Shown here: one piece after another, positions 1 to 8,758 of the stretch | Position numbering within the stretch: position 1 is the stretch's first letter | Layout of the letters: every line of letters starts with the position of its first letter | Source of the DNA: Candidatus Gastranaerophilales bacterium | GTDB lineage: Bacteria; Cyanobacteriota; Vampirovibrionia; Gastranaerophilales; Gastranaerophilaceae | DNA length: 32,811 nucleotides | Reading direction: 5' to 3' | NCBI GenBank assembly: GCA_944323275.1 | Contig: CALUSA010000016.1 | Location: 1 to 32,811 of the forward strand | Notes under the pieces: model-generated | Databases searched by the model: none | Seen by the model: only the letters and a program-made list of their open reading frames with translations | Told to the model about the DNA's origin: nothing | Program-made: the position numbers and the translations under genes

Positions 1-3000
1 AACGGTTACACTGTCAAAGACGAAGCGGGCAAAGAAGTTTTCAAAGCTGAAGATGAGAATGCTTTAGCAGGCTTTGTTATGGCGAAAGGAATGAAAAATA
101 CCGCACAGTCCACAAAACAGCAGACAAAGGCAAAAACGGCAACAAATACACAACAGGGTGTAAATATATCTGATTACAGAGTTGAAAAAGCAAACGACGC
201 TGCTTTAAGAGAAATCCATAAAATAGACAGCGAGGCTTTTGCCGAGACTGACCCTGTTGCACAAAGATTTGAGGACTATAAAGCTGATATAGAGGAGCAG
301 AATCTTGAAAGCTATGTAATAAAAGACAAAAACGGAAAAATCACGGGCTATTTCCAGCTTGAGCCTATGAATGGAGACCAGCTCTATGTCAACAGTATAG
401 GTGTGCCAAAGGAACTTAGAAACACAAAATCCTCTTTTGCAACCCTGAAACAGATTCAGGAAAATATAAAAGACATTGCACTCAAAAACGGTGCAAAGAC
501 TGTTGCGCTGCACGTTGATGCGTCAAACAAACCGCTTGTAAAACTCTATGAAAAATTCGGATTTAAAACCGTTGATACAGAGCAGAACTACTTTGCAAAC
601 GGAGATGATGCGCTTTATATGGAGGCAGATGTTGCAGAACATGCCGGTACTCATACAAAAGTACAGTCAGCACAAACTGTATCGTTTAAAACTGACGGAC
701 AATCTGAACAAGTAGTAAAAGAAATACCTGCAAATTTGCTTGACCTGAAAGCAGGCATGGAAAGCAAAGCAGGAGAGAAACTGCTTGAAGAATTAGGAAT
801 ACAAAATATTAATAAAGGCGAAAATTCAAAGTATTTTGATTCCATAATTCATGACTTAGGCGAAGAATTTGTTGATTTGGTAAAAAACAAACAAGATGTT
901 GCTTCAGAGGTCAATGTTACGGATTGTATGAAAAAATTGGCAGATACTGCAAATGCTGATATGGCAAAATTAATCCATGTCTATAAAAAAGTCGGCGGAG
1001 AGTTCAATGAAAATATAATGCTGGGAATTCTTGAATATCCCGAAATAATTATAAGGAATTATAGACAAATGTTTGACGATAAGACCTCCAGGAATCTGCT
1101 TGATGTAGTAAAAGTGCTGAACAAAGAGCTTCCGGAATTTCAAATAACTGATTTTTCTGTGCTGAAAACACTAGATAACCATGCGCATTTCATGACACCT
1201 GAAGAAATAAAAAATACAATAACAGAGCTTAAAGGATACATAGAAAAACCTTCGTTTTGGAATCTTAAAGATTATATCTCTTTGAAAGAGCTCAAACCAA
1301 AGATAGAAGCAGCTATATCAGAACTGCCTAAAAAGCAGCAGGAGGTTATGAAATACCTCTGTACGCCGGAAAATATACTCAGACATAAAGAAGTTATAAA
1401 TTCTAATAAGATAGAAATGCTGAAAGAAATTGCTTCTGCTGACCCTCAAAGGGTAAAAGAAATGTATATTTTACCTGAGGATGTTCTAAAAGCAAGAGGA
1501 ACGCAGTTCTCTTTTAACGAATTATCACAAATAGTTCATCTGAAACCGGAAGAATATGAGGTATTCAAAGGTCTTATGGCTGTTGACTCAAAGCAGCTTT
1601 TTAACAAACCTTCAGGTCAGTTTTCAGCCGCTCAGTTGTTGAGTTTTGCAGCAAAAACAACTTTGTCCGACGCACCGGAGCCGGCTGTAATCATAGACAG
1701 AGTGAAAGAGCTCTCTATGCTTAATCAAATACCGGAGATAAAAACACCGGGACTGACTTCAAATGAAATAAAAGAATTTTTAGCACTGCCTGAAAATCAG
1801 TACAAGAGGGTTAAGGAGCTCTATATGGCAGTGAATCAACCTTCTTCACAGATTTTATACACAGCAGAACTACCTGATGAAAAGTATGCAAAATTTAAGT
1901 CAGAATATGTTGATAAAATAGATGAATACAAAGGGCTGGAGTTTCATGTAGCTCTGCAGGCAATGCAGAAAAACGAGAAGCTTTTTGACGCTGTCACTGA
2001 GCTTGCAAAAACCGAATATAACAAACATTCTCTGGAGGGTATAGTAAAGAGATTATGTTTTGAAAATTTAGATAATTTCAATAAAACAGAGTTTGTTGAT
2101 AAACTAAAACGCTTTAATCAAAATATTAATATAGATATTCTTGGAAACAGCATTGATATACAAAATTCTGAGCCTGAAAGAATAAATGATTTTCTAAAAA
2201 CTTTGCTTAACAATAAAAAACAACTCCAGCACAACGACAGGGCACCGCTCACAGACCAGAGTATCTATGAAATGTTTAATAACACCGGTATTAGATTCCA
2301 TAGCAATAGAGCAATAATAAAACTGTTTTCTGTGCTGGATGATGAAGCACTAAAAGCATCTTTATCAGGAAAATATGACGGGGTTAAGCATATGCTGGAT
2401 TTATCAGGCAGACTTATGTATTACGGTGATGACCAAATTACTGTACTTAAGGAAAAACTTGCACAACTTCCTCTGCCCCAGCAGCGCCTTGACAAATCCT
2501 TAGCAATTATGGATGCTGGCGCAATGGAGCTTGTAAACCTCTTAAAAAGCCCTGCTGTCACGGACTCACAGAAGCAGACTATGCAGCGCATTTTTGCCTC
2601 CGGAAAGCCGTATGCCGAACAGATTGATGATTTTATCAAAGAGATGAATGTTCCGAAATCTTCGGAAAACAGGGTGCGTGAATTTTTACAAAAAGGAAAA
2701 TTCAACGAACGTATCTCCATAAAGACCATGGACACAAAAGCGCAGCTTGCAAAAATTGAAAAGAATATTGCAGCGACTATCACCAATGACAAAATGCCGC
2801 AGGACAAAAAAGACGCCCGTCTTGCCCAGCTGAATGCACAAAAAGAAGCACTGAAAAACACACAGGACAGCAGAACAATCTCTATGAGCCCTCAGGCACT
2901 CTCTGATTTAACAAGAATGGTTGAACACCACATAAATCAGGTCAATAATGACATTGCGTTTAACCGTGCAATCACGGACAAAATCTATAATAAACACAAC

Positions 3001-5166
3001 GTTAAACCGTCTGAAGAACTGCAGGACAAAATAGGCTATGACCCTAAATACACAACAAAACTCCTTAGCACAAACCAGGAGTTTTCACCGGAATACAGAA
3101 AACTCATCGAACTGATGGACAAAGACCCGAACAAACCGCTTTCAGAGCTTCGTGAAACCATACCTGAAAATCAGGAGACAAGAAAACTCTTTAAAGAAAA
3201 CGGTCTTGACTATGAAAAATGGATAAAATTCGATGAAACATTTGAAAAACCGTTCACTCTTGAAATAAATGCCCGTGAAGCACTGGATGCAGTAAAGAAA
3301 AATGCGGCAGGCGAGTTTGCGACGGTTCTGAATTCTGATTTACCACAAAAAGACTTAAATTTTATCAAGTCTGTCATTGAAGATGTTTACAAAAACAAAT
3401 TTAATACAGAACTGCCGGATGGATACACATCTGACAAAGGTTTTCTCAAACCCGACGGCACAACTCTTAACCGCCAGCAGCATATAACACTTATTCAGGA
3501 GGTTATAGACAAAATTAAAGAAAACAAAGAGTTCGGTATTGAGAAAAATTCTGACGGAACTACACGAACAAGCCTATTTGCAAATGAATTCTTAAACCAC
3601 CTTGAATCGAGAATAAAAGACCTTACTGACGCCGCACAGATAAAAGACATGTCAGAAGATCTTTATGTAAGACTTTCTGACGATGACGACGTAGGACGAA
3701 ATATCTTCTTTGGAAACCATGTTCACTGCTGCACATCCGTTCAGAATAGCAATGGTTTTGCACAGCCTCAGCACCTCATGAATACCTATGTCAGAGGTAT
3801 TGAAATAGTAGACAAAAATGGTAATTCTTACGGAAACTCAATGTGCTACTTTGCAAAAGTGGACGGAAAACTCACATTCGTAATAGACAGTTTCGAAGCA
3901 AACGGAAAACTCGGTGCAAGCAAAGACGTAACAGATGCCGTTATTAGTGCAGGAAAACTAATTTGTGCAGAGATGGGGCGTCCTGATGCGGCTGTTATGC
4001 TAGGGCCGAATTACAATAAATTCAACATGAACAGATTTACAGAGACAAACGGACATACAATAGAAGTTATAGGCCGTGCTCCTGAAAAGACTTATATAGA
4101 CTGTATCGGAGGCAGAGGCGATATAAACATTCCGGCACAAAATAGACGAATGAACGAAGTCAAAAATCTTGCCCCGATAAGCAGTGTCCGTCCGAAGATG
4201 AAAGGTGTTGAGACCTTGTCTCAACGTGAAGTCTGGAACATAAACCAGAACTCATACGATATTGCCAGAACAATTCATGAAAAATCAGTTGAATCTCTGG
4301 AAACAATCCAGAATCTTTTCGGACTTAAAAAAGACGAGAAAATTGATGGTACTATGCTCAAGTACCGTGAAAAAGGCGAACAGGGTTTAATCAAAAAATA
4401 TTTCAGAAAAGTTCTTGATTATGACAGATTGATTAGAAAATATGAAACAGGAAACTTTTCACCTGAGGAAATTGCAGAAGGAAAAGCTCTGCGAACCCCT
4501 GAAGGGACTGCAAGGATGATTAAATCTTTGCAAAAAGCTAAAGAAAATTTAATCCAAAATAAACAAACAGCTATGCGCAGATTTGGCGACTCTCAGGGTG
4601 CAAGAATTGTTATGGACAATCCTACGCCTGAAAAAATTGAACAATTAACACAACAAATAATTGCCGGAATAGAAAAAGGCGAGATTGAGATTCTTGACTT
4701 TGAAAACTACGGAAAAAATATGGAATCCACTTATTTTACGCAAGAACAGATATTAAGGATTAAAGAAGCCTCCGGCGGTAATAACGAAAACATAAACCCT
4801 CTGCCAAAGGCAAAAAAATCAAATTACACAACCTCACAAATGACAATAAGATTGAAAAACGGAACATATCTTGAGCTGCAAATCCGAGGTGAAAAGATTA
4901 ACGAACTTGCAGAGGCAGAACATATTCTCTATAAAATAAGAGAAGGTGAAGGCGGTCCCGCTGCTGTAGAAACAGCCTACAACAAAGTACTTGCCGATAA
5001 TGATATTCGCACCTCATATGAACAATACATAAGCGAATGGTATGATTTTTCAAGACAATCAGAAATGGGGCTTGCAACAAAACCGCCCGAACTCCCTGAG
5101 GGAATTGACAGGGTTCTTGATATGAATTATCTTATGAATCTTGTTCGAAAAGGTCTTGTACATTAA
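1..5166 (+). CDS. Giant multidomain protein (5' partial): GNAT-like domain, helical middle, C-terminal RelA/SpoT-like synthetase domain
   Basis: The frame is open to base 1 with no stop, so the N-terminus probably lies outside the window; the first internal ATG is at 79, and residues are numbered from it. Residues ~30-184 look like a GNAT acetyltransferase (LYVNSIGVP strand, then LVKLYEKFGFK). Residues ~200-1150 are charged and largely helical, with weakly repeated motifs (RVKEMY, RVKELY). Around 1195-1310 is a module with H1216-C1217-C1218, later FVIDSFEAN, of unknown function. The C-terminus matches the RelA/SpoT synthetase pattern: basic segment K1428-K1440, D1504-S-Q-G-A-R1509 (family DxxGxR), Y1583, E1599-L-Q-I-R-G1604 (family ELQIRT) and E1614-H1615. 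The putative metal ligands D1504 and E1599 are kept. It has no HD hydrolase, TGS or ACT domain in view. A small gene follows after 57 bases. Function is unknown; a toxin or effector role is inference. Confidence 0.8.
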   Translation, partial: NGYTVKDEAGKEVFKAEDENALAGFVMAKGMKNTAQSTKQQTKAKTATNTQQGVNISDYRVEKANDAALREIHKIDSEAFAETDPVAQRFEDYKADIEEQNLESYVIKDKNGKITGYFQLEPMNGDQLYVNSIGVPKELRNTKSSFATLKQIQENIKDIALKNGAKTVALHVDASNKPLVKLYEKFGFKTVDTEQNYFANGDDALYMEADVAEHAGTHTKVQSAQTVSFKTDGQSEQVVKEIPANLLDLKAGMESKAGEKLLEELGIQNINKGENSKYFDSIIHDLGEEFVDLVKNKQDVASEVNVTDCMKKLADTANADMAKLIHVYKKVGGEFNENIMLGILEYPEIIIRNYRQMFDDKTSRNLLDVVKVLNKELPEFQITDFSVLKTLDNHAHFMTPEEIKNTITELKGYIEKPSFWNLKDYISLKELKPKIEAAISELPKKQQEVMKYLCTPENILRHKEVINSNKIEMLKEIASADPQRVKEMYILPEDVLKARGTQFSFNELSQIVHLKPEEYEVFKGLMAVDSKQLFNKPSGQFSAAQLLSFAAKTTLSDAPEPAVIIDRVKELSMLNQIPEIKTPGLTSNEIKEFLALPENQYKRVKELYMAVNQPSSQILYTAELPDEKYAKFKSEYVDKIDEYKGLEFHVALQAMQKNEKLFDAVTELAKTEYNKHSLEGIVKRLCFENLDNFNKTEFVDKLKRFNQNINIDILGNSIDIQNSEPERINDFLKTLLNNKKQLQHNDRAPLTDQSIYEMFNNTGIRFHSNRAIIKLFSVLDDEALKASLSGKYDGVKHMLDLSGRLMYYGDDQITVLKEKLAQLPLPQQRLDKSLAIMDAGAMELVNLLKSPAVTDSQKQTMQRIFASGKPYAEQIDDFIKEMNVPKSSENRVREFLQKGKFNERISIKTMDTKAQLAKIEKNIAATITNDKMPQDKKDARLAQLNAQKEALKNTQDSRTISMSPQALSDLTRMVEHHINQVNNDIAFNRAITDKIYNKHNVKPSEELQDKIGYDPKYTTKLLSTNQEFSPEYRKLIELMDKDPNKPLSELRETIPENQETRKLFKENGLDYEKWIKFDETFEKPFTLEINAREALDAVKKNAAGEFATVLNSDLPQKDLNFIKSVIEDVYKNKFNTELPDGYTSDKGFLKPDGTTLNRQQHITLIQEVIDKIKENKEFGIEKNSDGTTRTSLFANEFLNHLESRIKDLTDAAQIKDMSEDLYVRLSDDDDVGRNIFFGNHVHCCTSVQNSNGFAQPQHLMNTYVRGIEIVDKNGNSYGNSMCYFAKVDGKLTFVIDSFEANGKLGASKDVTDAVISAGKLICAEMGRPDAAVMLGPNYNKFNMNRFTETNGHTIEVIGRAPEKTYIDCIGGRGDINIPAQNRRMNEVKNLAPISSVRPKMKGVETLSQREVWNINQNSYDIARTIHEKSVESLETIQNLFGLKKDEKIDGTMLKYREKGEQGLIKKYFRKVLDYDRLIRKYETGNFSPEEIAEGKALRTPEGTARMIKSLQKAKENLIQNKQTAMRRFGDSQGARIVMDNPTPEKIEQLTQQIIAGIEKGEIEILDFENYGKNMESTYFTQEQILRIKEASGGNNENINPLPKAKKSNYTTSQMTIRLKNGTYLELQIRGEKINELAEAEHILYKIREGEGGPAAVETAYNKVLADNDIRTSYEQYISEWYDFSRQSEMGLATKPPELPEGIDRVLDMNYLMNLVRKGLVH

Positions 5167-5223
5167 CAGTAGCAAAAAATAAAATATTCTGTTTTAATAT
5201 AATAAAAAATTAAGGAATAAATT

Positions 5224-5655
5224 ATGATAAAATTCACCCCTAATGACTACAACTCAAGAATTAACACAAATTTTAAAGCAAATGACCAAAAGGACAAAAA
5301 AATGGATGACATACAGGAACTGGTAAGAAAAGTTATAGACGAGGCAGAATTAAAAGTCACAGATGTCGGACCTTTTTCGGTAAAAGAAGAACAAAAAGAT
5401 ACTGACCCGTGTCATTTTCTCAGTTCTTTCGGTGTTATTATAAAGCCGCTTTCATCCTCAGATGACAAATCTCCACGTGTTGTCAGATTTTATGCAATAA
5501 ATCAGTCAAAAACTTATGAACATGAATCCGCTAATAAAGCAAAAGGCACAAGAGAGGATATTTTGGAATACTTAAAGTTCGGAGATTTTGCACAGGATTT
5601 ACAGGAATATACAGACAGAGTAAGCTCTGAATTTTATTTGAACGACAATATATAA
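5224..5655 (+). CDS. Hypothetical protein, 143 aa, downstream of the giant gene
   Basis: I do not recognise the family. ATG is preceded by AAGGA with a 7-base gap, so the start is well supported. The product is small, hydrophilic and charged, with no signal peptide or membrane segment. Near the N-terminus it carries INTNFKA, a short motif that resembles SQRSFKA in the membrane protein encoded at 6565-7398. The middle (residues ~45-95) looks like an alpha/beta fold with a single Cys in DPCHF. It begins 57 bases after the stop of the giant protein with no terminator between them; a TATAAT-like box lies at 5198-5203 without a good -35, so co-transcription is likely. An antidote or chaperone for the giant protein is possible but rests on position only. 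Confidence 0.65.
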   Translation: MIKFTPNDYNSRINTNFKANDQKDKKMDDIQELVRKVIDEAELKVTDVGPFSVKEEQKDTDPCHFLSSFGVIIKPLSSSDDKSPRVVRFYAINQSKTYEHESANKAKGTREDILEYLKFGDFAQDLQEYTDRVSSEFYLNDNI

Positions 5656-5717
5656 AATTAATGTTAGATATTTTTTGCATTTTGAAGATGCTACAATTGT
5701 TATACAAAAGGTTTATC

Positions 5718-5797
5718 TTGAAAATAATGTTTGTATCCGCCGAGGTTGCGCCGTTTTCTAAAGTCGGAGGGCTTGCCGATGTTGTTCGCAGTTTATA
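5718..5797 (+). pseudogene. glgA: glgA 5' remnant (glycogen synthase start, 26 codons)
   Basis: Read from a TTG at 5718, the sequence gives MKIMFVSAEVAPFSKVGG followed by LADVVRSL and a TAG. This is the highly conserved start of bacterial glycogen synthase GlgA, including the KVGGL segment that contacts ADP-glucose. AAAGG sits 6 bases before the TTG, so the original ribosome binding site seems intact. After the stop nothing resembles GlgA in any frame I checked; the next bases run into a T-rich stretch and the tRNA/repeat region. A full GlgA is about 480 residues, so this is a broken end left by deletion or rearrangement, a partial duplication, or an assembly junction. Confidence 0.72.
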
Positions 5798-5853
5798 GGG
5801 CTTAAAATCGCTATTTTTTTTACCCTTCTTCACGGGTGCATTTAACAGCAAAA

Positions 5854-5898
5854 TATAATATTACGGAAGTTCCGACTTTTCGTCCTGTTTCGTAATAT
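5854..5898. repeat. Inverted repeat ATATTACG / CGTAATAT
   Basis: Two exactly complementary 8-base arms flank a spacer of about 20 bases in the gap between the glgA remnant and the tRNA. No T-run follows on either strand, so it is not a clear terminator. It may be part of the degraded region. Confidence 0.4.
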
Positions 5899-6007
5899 AA
5901 AGCTAACCTTGCGAAATAATCATTTTATTCGTTCAAGTAAAATATTCCGTTAAAATAAAGGCAGAACCCAGAATTTACGAAGGAAATTTGCGGTTTGAAT
6001 CCCTAAC

Positions 6008-6031
6008 TAAAAAAACTTCCCGAGGGAAGTC
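6008..6031 (-). terminator. Rho-independent terminator of the tRNA transcript
   Basis: On the minus strand, ACTTCC-CTCG-GGAAGT forms a 6-bp stem with a 4-base loop followed by seven T. It starts about ten bases past the tRNA 3' end, in the right orientation to end its transcript. Confidence 0.75.
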
Positions 6032-6040
6032 TTTATAATT

Positions 6041-6101
<61 letters not shown>

Positions 6102-6112
<11 letters not shown>

Positions 6113-6260
6113 GTGGCGATTAATATTCAATTGTTTACGGGACTGCTTGCGGTAGCTGCGCTACCTACCTCTCCTCTGATGTGACATTTAGTCACATCTT
6201 CGTCGGCAGAGTGCCACAGGCCCGTGGCGATAATATTCAATTATTTACGGGACTGCTTGC
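6102..6260. repeat. Direct repeat with tRNA 5' end ('head' unit), copies at 6102-6150 and 6213-6260
   Basis: About 48 bases starting GCCACAGGCCCGTGGCGAT and ending ACGGGACTGCTTGC occur twice, 111 bases apart, with one indel and one substitution. Each copy begins with a 16-base palindrome, GCCACAGGCCCGTGGC, that contains (on the minus strand) GGGCCTGTGGC, the first 11 bases of the tRNA. In the first copy that sequence is the real tRNA 5' end; in the second it is an orphan copy. A decayed third copy begins near 6396. Confidence 0.85.
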
Positions 6261-6395
6261 AATTTTTATACGGCACACAAAAACTTCGTTTTTGACTTAG
6301 CCTGCCTCCATTCAAAACGATTATTAATCGTTTTGACCGGAGTCCTTCTACCTATCCTCTGATGTGACATTTAGTCACATCCTCGTCGGCAGAGT
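6165..6395. repeat. Direct repeat with conserved hairpin ('tail' unit), copies at 6165-6212 and 6348-6395
   Basis: A 48-base unit occurs twice with two mismatches. Its core is a perfect 8-bp hairpin, GATGTGAC-ATTTA-GTCACATC, flanked by CTCTG and CAGAG arms that can extend the stem around a bulge. The head and tail units alternate; the segment joining them differs between copies. Confidence 0.85.
6261..6347. repeat. Variable spacer with two hairpins inside the repeat array
   Basis: Between head copy 2 and tail copy 2 lie about 87 bases with two strong stems: CAAAAAC-TTC-GTTTTTG and CAAAACGAT-TATTA-ATCGTTTTG. The matching place in the first unit (6151-6164) holds a different small stem, GGTAGC-TGC-GCTACC. 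Each spacer is therefore a hairpin, but the sequences are unrelated. Confidence 0.6.
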
Positions 6396-6509
6396 GCCAT
6401 AGCCCCATAGTGAATATTTAATTATCAGGGTTATAAAACTATAGCTAAAACTAATCTCAACCGGAATAATTTGTTTTGGCAGAGTGCTTCATAACCAAAC
6501 TGTAAAAAT

Positions 6510-6538
6510 AAAATACCATTAACATCCGGCATGGTCAA
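6510..6538 (-). promoter_or_regulatory. Promoter driving the repeat array and tRNA
   Basis: On the minus strand TTGACC (6538-6533) and TATTTT (6515-6510) are separated by exactly 17 bases. Start would fall near 6503, giving a transcript of about 490 bases through the repeats and tRNA to the terminator at 6008-6031. Confidence 0.5.
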
Positions 6539-6564
6539 GTATAATCTTTGAAATGAAAATTATA

Positions 6565-7398
6565 TTAAAAGTCCTGTATATTATCCGAATCAGGCATAAT
6601 ATCATTTACAGCTTTTCGCAATCCGATATTATTATCAACAGTAATATTTCTGTGCTTTATTTCCTTTTCATATCTGACAAATGAAGCCATTACCATTGCG
6701 GGTACCAGCATCATTGCGGAAAATTTATTTGCTCTGCCGAGATATGGTCTTTTGTTAACAAAATTTTCAACAGGTATAACTAATTTTTTGTTTATAAATG
6801 AATTATTTACAATATTTTTTAATGGGGTATAAAAATTATTTTTGACATTATTCGTAAAAGACGGGAACAGCTCTTTAAACGAAGCCGAAACGGTTTTAAA
6901 ACCCTTGTTTACAAAGTTAAACGCTGTATATATTGCACTAAAATCAACTATTGTAGATACTACAGGATGTTTCCTGTCAAAATCATCTAGCATTTTTGAT
7001 TTAGAATTTACAACTGATTTAACACCGGCAACAGAAGCACCTGCAGCAAAAACGCTTGCCCACCTACCTGCATTTACAATCCCACGTTTTAGCTTGGCGG
7101 AAAGATTACCTTTTTTAACTGCCGCTGAAGCTATAGTATCAAGAACAGGGATTGTTAAAAACAAGGTTTTAGCCATATTCTTTGCAACTTTAGACAATCT
7201 TTCATCCGGCATACTTGAAGACAATTTATATATATCATTATCGGACAATTTATTCCGCCCAAAAACATGCCGGTTATCATTACTGCCCGTATTATCTTCA
7301 ACATTAGCTGCAGCTTTAAAACTCCTCTGTGAAATTGAGGACTGAGTCTTTTGCAAATTTGCAATATTAAAATTATTGTTAATTTTAGAAAAAGACAT
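6565..7398 (-). CDS. Membrane-associated protein of unknown function, 277 aa
   Basis: I do not recognise the family. The N-terminal 60 residues are polar and Asn/Ser-rich and include SQRSFKA, similar to INTNFKA in the protein at 5224-5655. Hydrophobic stretches at about 75-92, 112-125, 145-161 and 225-240 suggest membrane association; between them are basic, Asn- and Lys-rich segments. There is no cleavable signal peptide at the N-terminus. ATG at 7398 has only a weak ribosome site (AGAG further upstream), but a clean minus-strand TATAAT at 7434-7429 places the start of transcription about 25 bases before it. The neighbouring mtaB gene is divergent. Composition is like the surrounding genes. 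Confidence 0.7.
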   Translation of the reverse strand: MSFSKINNNFNIANLQKTQSSISQRSFKAAANVEDNTGSNDNRHVFGRNKLSDNDIYKLSSSMPDERLSKVAKNMAKTLFLTIPVLDTIASAAVKKGNLSAKLKRGIVNAGRWASVFAAGASVAGVKSVVNSKSKMLDDFDRKHPVVSTIVDFSAIYTAFNFVNKGFKTVSASFKELFPSFTNNVKNNFYTPLKNIVNNSFINKKLVIPVENFVNKRPYLGRANKFSAMMLVPAMVMASFVRYEKEIKHRNITVDNNIGLRKAVNDIMPDSDNIQDF

Positions 7399-7470
7399 TT
7401 GACAGCTTGCTCTGTATTCTACTTTCTAATTATACTACGAAATAAAAATTTTTTATATTAAAATTTTTAT

Positions 7471-8754
7471 ATGAACAGATTTTTTATAAAAACACACGGT
7501 TGCAAAGCAAATCAACTGGAATCTCACATTTTAAAAGAAAAACTGTTGAACGCAGGCTACACGGAAAGTTCTTCCGCAGCAAAGTCTGACATATATATAC
7601 TTAACTCCTGTTCTGTCACAGAAACTGCAGATATCGAAGCATTAAGGACATTACGCAATATAAAACATAAAAATCCTGCGTTAACTACAGTGTTAACCGG
7701 CTGCAGCGCACAATTAAATGCAAAAAAGCTTGAAGAATACGATTTTATCGACATAATACTCGGCAATAACGACAAATTTGATATTGTAAAAGCTATTAAA
7801 ACTAAAAAAAGCAATATTACGGACATTTTCGCAGTAAATGAATTTAACAATCAGCCAATACATTACTACAGCAAAACACGGGGATATTTAAAAATTCAAG
7901 ACGGCTGCAACAACTACTGCAGCTATTGTACCATCCCCTTTGCCAGAGGCAAAAGCAGAAGCAACAGTATAAACAATATTTTGGAACAAATAAATACATA
8001 TACTGATTCAGGAATTAAAGAAATTGTTCTAACAGGCATACATATCGGTCAATGGGGAGAAGATTTAATACCCAAGCTGAGTCTGTTTAATCTGCTTGAA
8101 GCAATAGAAAATACACCAATAAAAAGATACAGACTTGGCTCGCTTAACCCGTTAGAAATAGATAACAAAATGCTAAATTTTCTGTCACAGTCTGACAAAT
8201 TTTGTCCTCATTTTCATCTTTCTCTGCAATCACTTTGCGACAAAACCCTGAAAAACATGAACAGACACTACAGTGCGGATTTATGCCTTGAACTTATTAA
8301 TAACATTAACAATTCATTTAATCTTCCTTTTATAGGCAGCGATATTATTGTAGGATTTCCTGACGAAAATGATGAAGATTTTGAAACAACACTAAAAAAT
8401 GCTGAAAAATCTCAACTTTCAGCCATACATGTTTTTCCCTATTCAATACGCAAGAATACAAAAGCAGCGGCAATGGAAAATCAAATTCCTGAAATAATAA
8501 AACACAAACGTGCAGATATTTTCCATAAACTAAATGCCAAAAAAACTAATATGTTCATTGAACGCAACCTAAACACTAAGTCACATGTGCTTATTGAAAA
8601 AAATCCCGATAAACATACCGGCTTGCTAAAAGGCATAACTCAAAATTATCTGACAGTATATATAAACAGCGAAAATACAGCATTATGCAACACGATACAG
8701 ACAGTAACCCTACAAAAAGACAATACCGGACGGCTGACAGGAAGTTTAAATTAA
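7471..8754 (+). CDS. mtaB: tRNA (N6-threonylcarbamoyladenosine-C2)-methylthiotransferase, MtaB-type
   Basis: Radical-SAM methylthiotransferase that converts t6A37 to ms2t6A37 in tRNAs reading ANN codons. All expected parts are present. The N-terminal UPF0004 domain has three cluster-binding cysteines: C11 (THGCKANQ), C47 (NSCSVT) and C78 (TGCSAQ). The radical-SAM domain has C146-x3-C150-x2-C153 after IQDG, and a C-terminal TRAM-like region spans about 370-427. HGCKxNQ and the length (427) fit the MtaB/YqeV branch better than MiaB or RimO. No Shine-Dalgarno sequence is seen; an A/T-rich -10-like TAAAAT ends six bases before the ATG. The t6A-forming enzyme TsaD is encoded at 30687 in this window, so both steps of the modification are covered. 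Confidence 0.9.
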   Translation: MNRFFIKTHGCKANQLESHILKEKLLNAGYTESSSAAKSDIYILNSCSVTETADIEALRTLRNIKHKNPALTTVLTGCSAQLNAKKLEEYDFIDIILGNNDKFDIVKAIKTKKSNITDIFAVNEFNNQPIHYYSKTRGYLKIQDGCNNYCSYCTIPFARGKSRSNSINNILEQINTYTDSGIKEIVLTGIHIGQWGEDLIPKLSLFNLLEAIENTPIKRYRLGSLNPLEIDNKMLNFLSQSDKFCPHFHLSLQSLCDKTLKNMNRHYSADLCLELINNINNSFNLPFIGSDIIVGFPDENDEDFETTLKNAEKSQLSAIHVFPYSIRKNTKAAAMENQIPEIIKHKRADIFHKLNAKKTNMFIERNLNTKSHVLIEKNPDKHTGLLKGITQNYLTVYINSENTALCNTIQTVTLQKDNTGRLTGSLN

Positions 8755-8758
8755 CAAT

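Noticed and set aside
2421-2861. 146-codon open frame antisense to the giant protein
   Set aside because: No ribosome site or domain; the Ser/Phe-rich composition is the mirror of a Lys/Glu/Gln-rich helical coding strand.
5531-5851. 106-codon minus-strand frame overlapping the 143-aa gene and glgA remnant
   Set aside because: It runs antisense through two stretches with better explanations and shows no family pattern.
6842-7345. 167-codon plus-strand frame opposite the 277-aa membrane protein
   Set aside because: The minus-strand frame has the better start context and a promoter; the plus-strand product looks like a shadow.
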